A DNA stretch of 7,338 nucleotides from Candidatus Saccharimonadota bacterium (GTDB taxonomy: Bacteria; Patescibacteriota; Saccharimonadia; Saccharimonadales; Saccharimonadaceae), in the NCBI GenBank assembly GCA_020428185.1, contig JAGQNH010000048.1:1-7338 (forward strand). The letters are read 5' to 3'. Shown here in pieces: positions 5,180 to 7,338 of the stretch (position 1 is the first letter of the stretch; each line of letters starts with the position of its first letter). Under the pieces are notes generated by a model, which saw nothing but the letters and a program-made list of their open reading frames with translations, was not told the origin of the DNA and did not search any database. The position numbers and the translations under genes are program-made.

Positions 5180-6312
5180 CGCGTGTTTTTGTAGGAATGA
5201 GTGGTGGTGTTGATAGTAGCCTCACGGCAGCGCTCCTAGTTGAGCAGGGCTACGATGTTACTGGTGTATATATGAAGAATTGGACGCAGGATTTGCCAGG
5301 ACTTCGTTGCCCATGGGCTGATGATTTGGCAGATGCCAAGCGAGTTGCCGTGCATTTGGGGATTGATTTCGAGGTGTTTGACTTTGAAAATGAATACAAG
5401 CAAAAAGTCGTCGAATATATGATCGATGAATACAAACTTGGTCGTACGCCAAATCCAGATATTATGTGCAATCAAGAAGTGAAGTTTCGACTATTTCTCG
5501 ATACTGCCTTGGAACACGGTGCGGATATGATAGCGACTGGGCATTACGCAAGGGTTCAGAATCGCTTTTCGGTGACGAAATCTTCAGAGACGGCTTCGCA
5601 CCAGGTCTCAAATCGAGCCCCGGCGTCGTTTGAGACTTGGGCTGCAGATGTCGCTGAAGATTCGCCTACGAACGCTCGACTTCTTACTGCAGAAGACCAG
5701 AACAAAGATCAAACATATTTTCTCTATCGAGTGACTGGTGATGCCTTGCAAAAAACTCTTTTCCCACTTGGGCAATATACGAAGCCGGAAGTGCGCAAAA
5801 TGGCCGAGGAGCGAGGTCTTACGACTGCAAGCAAGCCAGACAGCCAAGGCATTTGTTTTGTCGGTCAGATTGGCATTCGTGATTTTTTGAGTGAGTATGT
5901 CGAGCAAAAGCCCGGCGATATCATCGACAAACAAACCGGAGTAAAAGTTGGCACACATGACGGCGCAATTTTTTATACTCTCGGACAGCGACACGGACTC
6001 GATGTCGGAGGTGGCTTACCGTACTATGTTGTCGGAAAAGACATGGATAAGAACGAAGTGTATGTCTCGCGTGATTTACAGGACGATTCATTGTGGCGTC
6101 ATGATATTCGGCTGACTGCGCTTCACTGGATCAACGAAGCGCCATCGGACGGCGAGTATTTGATTCGCGTTCGACATCGTGCTCCGCTCGTTCCAGCTAC
6201 ACTTACCAACGACGTACTACATATGACTGAACCACAGCGCGCGGTTGCGGCTGGCCAGTCCATTGCTATTTATGACGGTGGCGTGTGTATTGGTGGCGGT
6301 ATAGTTTCTTGA
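5176..6312 (+). CDS. mnmA: tRNA-specific 2-thiouridylase MnmA
   Basis: MnmA activates U34 of tRNA-Lys, -Glu and -Gln with ATP and installs sulfur at position 2 in the cytoplasm. The product has 378 residues. The PP-loop SGGVDSS is at 9-15. The catalytic cysteines are Cys98 (NPDIMCNQEVKF) and Cys227 (DSQGICFVG), matching the known pair in E. coli. Other family marks are GVYMKNW (30-36), GRTPNP (89-94), ATGHYAR (120-126), DQNKDQTYFLYR (174-185), LGQRHGL (269-275), YYVVGKD (283-289) and the C-terminal beta barrel ending in GGVCIGGGIVS. Between GHY and the LLTAEDQNKDQ stretch there are 44 residues where E. coli has about 11. Much of this extra segment (about 135-163) is encoded by an 84-nt palindrome. 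Sulfur probably comes from the desulfurase two genes upstream; no TusA-E relay is visible. The stop codon runs straight into a weak terminator hairpin. Confidence 0.97.
   Translation: MTRVFVGMSGGVDSSLTAALLVEQGYDVTGVYMKNWTQDLPGLRCPWADDLADAKRVAVHLGIDFEVFDFENEYKQKVVEYMIDEYKLGRTPNPDIMCNQEVKFRLFLDTALEHGADMIATGHYARVQNRFSVTKSSETASHQVSNRAPASFETWAADVAEDSPTNARLLTAEDQNKDQTYFLYRVTGDALQKTLFPLGQYTKPEVRKMAEERGLTTASKPDSQGICFVGQIGIRDFLSEYVEQKPGDIIDKQTGVKVGTHDGAIFYTLGQRHGLDVGGGLPYYVVGKDMDKNEVYVSRDLQDDSLWRHDIRLTALHWINEAPSDGEYLIRVRHRAPLVPATLTNDVLHMTEPQRAVAAGQSIAIYDGGVCIGGGIVS
5579..5662. repeat. 84-nt imperfect palindrome inside mnmA
   Basis: Two 34-nt arms face each other around a 16-nt loop (5613-5628). The outer 9 bp are perfect (5579-5587 with 5654-5662). 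The middle 13 positions have 6 Watson-Crick and 2 G-T pairs. The inner 12 (CCAGGTCTCAAA at 5601-5612 with TTTGAGACTTGG at 5629-5640) have 11 Watson-Crick and 1 G-T pair. That gives 26 Watson-Crick and 3 G-T of 34. Inside the loop, CGA (5614-5616) can still pair with TCG (5626-5628). The element is 28 codons long, keeps the frame, and coincides with extra residues in this MnmA. It may be an inserted palindromic element or a structured mRNA segment. No second copy was seen in the window. Confidence 0.75.
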
Positions 6313-6337
6313 TATCGGCATAATGTTGTATCTTTTT
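6311..6337 (+). terminator. Weak intrinsic terminator after mnmA
   Basis: GATA (6311-6314) pairs with TATC (6329-6332), and CGGCA (6316-6320) pairs with TGTTG (6324-6328), including two G-U pairs. T6315 is bulged and the loop is 3 nt. Five T residues follow (6333-6337). The hairpin begins within the TGA stop codon. It is AT-rich and weak, but its position at the end of an operon and before a new promoter fits. Partial read-through is likely. Confidence 0.45.
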
Positions 6338-6355
6338 GCGCGTTTCGTTTATACT
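6326..6355 (+). promoter_or_regulatory. Promoter of the pilin-RCC1 gene, predicted leaderless
   Basis: TATACT at 6350-6355 is a good -10 (one mismatch). A weak -35-like TTGTAT lies 18 nt upstream at 6326-6331 and overlaps the terminator stem. The -10 ends 7 nt before ATG 6363. An earlier in-frame ATG at 6357 is only 2 nt from the -10, so it would fall upstream of the expected start site. No Shine-Dalgarno is present. This favours a leaderless message beginning at or near ATG 6363. Confidence 0.55.
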
Positions 6356-6362
6356 TATGCTT

Positions 6363-7338
6363 ATGAAGAAAAGCTCCCTAGGATTTACGCTTGTAGAATT
6401 TGTATTAATTATGGTCGTACTCGGGATACTTACCGCCGTAGGTTCGGTCGTATGGTCTGGGCTGTCTGGTTCATCCGCAAACAATGTACGCTCGACAGAA
6501 GTCAAACAGTGGGCTTCTACGTTTGATCTGTATAAGAGTAGATTTGGCGTATTTCCTGTGTTGCCCGTCAATGACGCTACTCCTCTCGTCGTTTGTTTGG
6601 GTGATTTCACAGCCACTGGAGGCAAATGTGGCAATCTATCAAGACCAGCGCAAACGTATACAGTTGATTCGAATATCATCACTGCAGTGAAGACTGTCGG
6701 CAAGGCGCCTCAAAATACCGCCAAGCAGGTGAATGGCGATATAGTAGGTCCGGTCGCATACGTATCTCAATCAACCAGTGGTGGTACGACAACAGTTACG
6801 GTCGTCTATATTGGATTCTTCCAAGGACGTGCATGTCCAAATGGCCTTCTGAATGTCACATCACAGCAGCCAGCAAGGGCTATCTTGACAGGAGTGAGCG
6901 ACATTGCAGCCTGCGCTCTGGAAGATGACACATTCTCCTATCCTGCTGGCAGCCCTCCAACTCCTGTACCAACGCCAACGCCCACTCCTGCGCCAACACC
7001 GACACCAGCCCCTACTCCTACTCCTGTGCCACAAACAAATCCTGGTGCGGCACGTACTCACAGCTGTGTTGCATATAGTGGCAAAGCATATTGCTGGGGC
7101 GCGAATGACTACGGACAGTTGGGCAATGGTACGAAGAATGCATCTCTAGTCCCCGTCGTGGTAAATGGTGCACTTAGTGGCAAGTCGGTGACAGTGGCGG
7201 TCGCCGGACCTGGATTCTCGTGTGCGGTTGCCAGTGGCAAAGCATATTGCTGGGGCGCGAACGGCTTCGGAATGCTTGGCAACGGCACGACAGTAGATTC
7301 ACTAACTCCTACCGCTGTGGATACATCGGGTGTTTTGA
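6363..7338 (+). CDS. Type IV prepilin-like protein with Pro-Thr linker and RCC1-type repeats (3' end outside window)
   Basis: The frame is open for 325 codons and leaves the window without a stop. Residues 1-7 (MKKSSLG) form a short basic leader. The prepilin peptidase site is G7/F8, followed by FTLVE with Glu at mature position 5, then a hydrophobic helix to about residue 31. This is the class III signal of type IV pilins and pseudopilins. Residues 45-190 form the pilin-like head, with a YKSRFGVFP motif (57-65) and cysteines 78, 89, 158 and 184 that could form disulfides. Residues 197-227 are an almost pure Pro-Thr/Pro-Ala linker. Two RCC1-like units follow, HSCVAYSGKAYCWGANDYG and FSCAVASGKAYCWGANGFG, each ending in LGNGT and spaced 52 residues apart, each with a CysX8Cys pair. 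More blades presumably follow, since RCC1 propellers usually have about seven. It is probably exported and assembled in or on a pilus, with the propeller exposed. Ligand and function are unknown. Confidence 0.9.
   Translation, partial: MKKSSLGFTLVEFVLIMVVLGILTAVGSVVWSGLSGSSANNVRSTEVKQWASTFDLYKSRFGVFPVLPVNDATPLVVCLGDFTATGGKCGNLSRPAQTYTVDSNIITAVKTVGKAPQNTAKQVNGDIVGPVAYVSQSTSGGTTTVTVVYIGFFQGRACPNGLLNVTSQQPARAILTGVSDIAACALEDDTFSYPAGSPPTPVPTPTPTPAPTPTPAPTPTPVPQTNPGAARTHSCVAYSGKAYCWGANDYGQLGNGTKNASLVPVVVNGALSGKSVTVAVAGPGFSCAVASGKAYCWGANGFGMLGNGTTVDSLTPTAVDTSGVL
6951..7043 (+). repeat. Low-complexity Pro-Thr/Pro-Ala coding repeat (extended linker)
   Basis: This encodes residues 197-227 of the pilin-like protein, dominated by alternating Pro-Thr and Pro-Ala dipeptides. 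Codon choice varies (ccn, acn), so the DNA is degenerate rather than a perfect tandem repeat. Such segments act as stiff, extended spacers between extracellular domains. Length variation between strains would be expected. Confidence 0.85.
7077..7105 (+). repeat. 29-nt exact direct repeat, copy 1 (RCC1 blade core)
   Basis: The segment is identical over 29 nt to 7233-7261 and encodes SGKAYCWGAN in both copies. The offset is 156 nt, exactly 52 codons, the RCC1 blade period. Nucleotide identity without synonymous changes suggests recent blade duplication or gene conversion. Confidence 0.9.
7233..7261 (+). repeat. 29-nt exact direct repeat, copy 2 (RCC1 blade core)
   Basis: This is the second copy of the 29-nt block at 7077-7105, in the second RCC1 unit. 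The bases flanking the block on both sides differ between the copies, so the identity is confined to the blade core encoding the Cys-Trp-Gly motif. Confidence 0.9.

Noticed and set aside
6357..6362. ATG 6357 as an alternative start of the pilin gene
   Set aside because: It is in frame and would give a leader two residues longer, but it lies only 2 nt from the -10 box, upstream of any plausible transcript start. ATG 6363 is preferred.
6323..6690. Short + strand open frames in other phases (6323-6526, 6484-6690)
   Set aside because: The phase beginning at 6363 carries the prepilin motif, linker and RCC1 repeats without a stop for 325 codons, so the others are out-of-frame shadows.
6266..6703. 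145-codon open frame on the - strand across the mnmA-pilin junction
   Set aside because: It is antisense to the clear prepilin signal sequence and to the mnmA end, with no recognisable motif and no Shine-Dalgarno.
7077..7261. CRISPR-like pair of 29-nt direct repeats
   Set aside because: There are only two copies with a 127-nt spacer, both in the same reading phase and encoding the RCC1 core motif. This is protein-repeat duplication, not an array.
1..7338. Possible recoding of UGA as glycine, as in Absconditabacteria and Gracilibacteria
   Set aside because: TGA ends mnmA and the ydcF-like gene at family-typical lengths, and no conserved glycine position is occupied by an in-frame TGA.

Overview
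The window looks like a piece of a small bacterial chromosome read almost wholly on the + strand, most plausibly a Candidate Phyla Radiation (Patescibacteria) genome of the Saccharibacteria (TM7) type. The reasons are the compact layout with overlapping genes, mid-40s G+C judged by eye, the style of the MetRS, desulfurase and MnmA sequences, a pair of small unassignable proteins, and a type IV pilin gene. This placement is an inference and was not tested against a database. TGA ends two genes (ydcF-like and mnmA), and no gene needs UGA read as glycine, so standard code 11 applies.

Region 1 (1-2585) holds translation and nucleic-acid housekeeping genes: the 3' end of rsmA (16S rRNA dimethyltransferase), complete metG (methionyl-tRNA synthetase) and tatD (metal-dependent nuclease). 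metG appears to have its own extended -10 promoter, which overlaps the rsmA stop codon. tatD follows metG with no gap and a good Shine-Dalgarno (SD). Region 2 (2586-3388) holds two small overlapping genes of unknown function. Region 3 (3415-6312) is a tightly overlapping operon: a NifS/YrvO-type cysteine desulfurase, a membrane-anchored YdcF/DUF218 protein, and mnmA (tRNA 2-thiouridylase). The desulfurase very likely supplies persulfide sulfur to MnmA for s2U34 of tRNA. A weak intrinsic terminator follows the mnmA stop. Region 4 (6363 to the window end) is an open frame encoding a type IV prepilin with a Pro-Thr linker and then RCC1-type beta-propeller repeats. It runs off the window.

Three things deserve a second look. 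(a) The pilin-linker-RCC1 fusion looks like a pilus-displayed adhesin or binding module. (b) An 84-nt imperfect palindrome (5579-5662) lies in frame inside mnmA, where this MnmA carries roughly 33 residues more than E. coli MnmA. It resembles a small palindromic element inserted into a coding gene. (c) There is a two-mode start architecture. Three genes that appear to begin transcription units (metG, the desulfurase, the pilin) have a TATAAT-like box 7-10 nt before ATG and no SD, implying leaderless mRNAs. Four downstream genes in the same direction have SD-like sequences.
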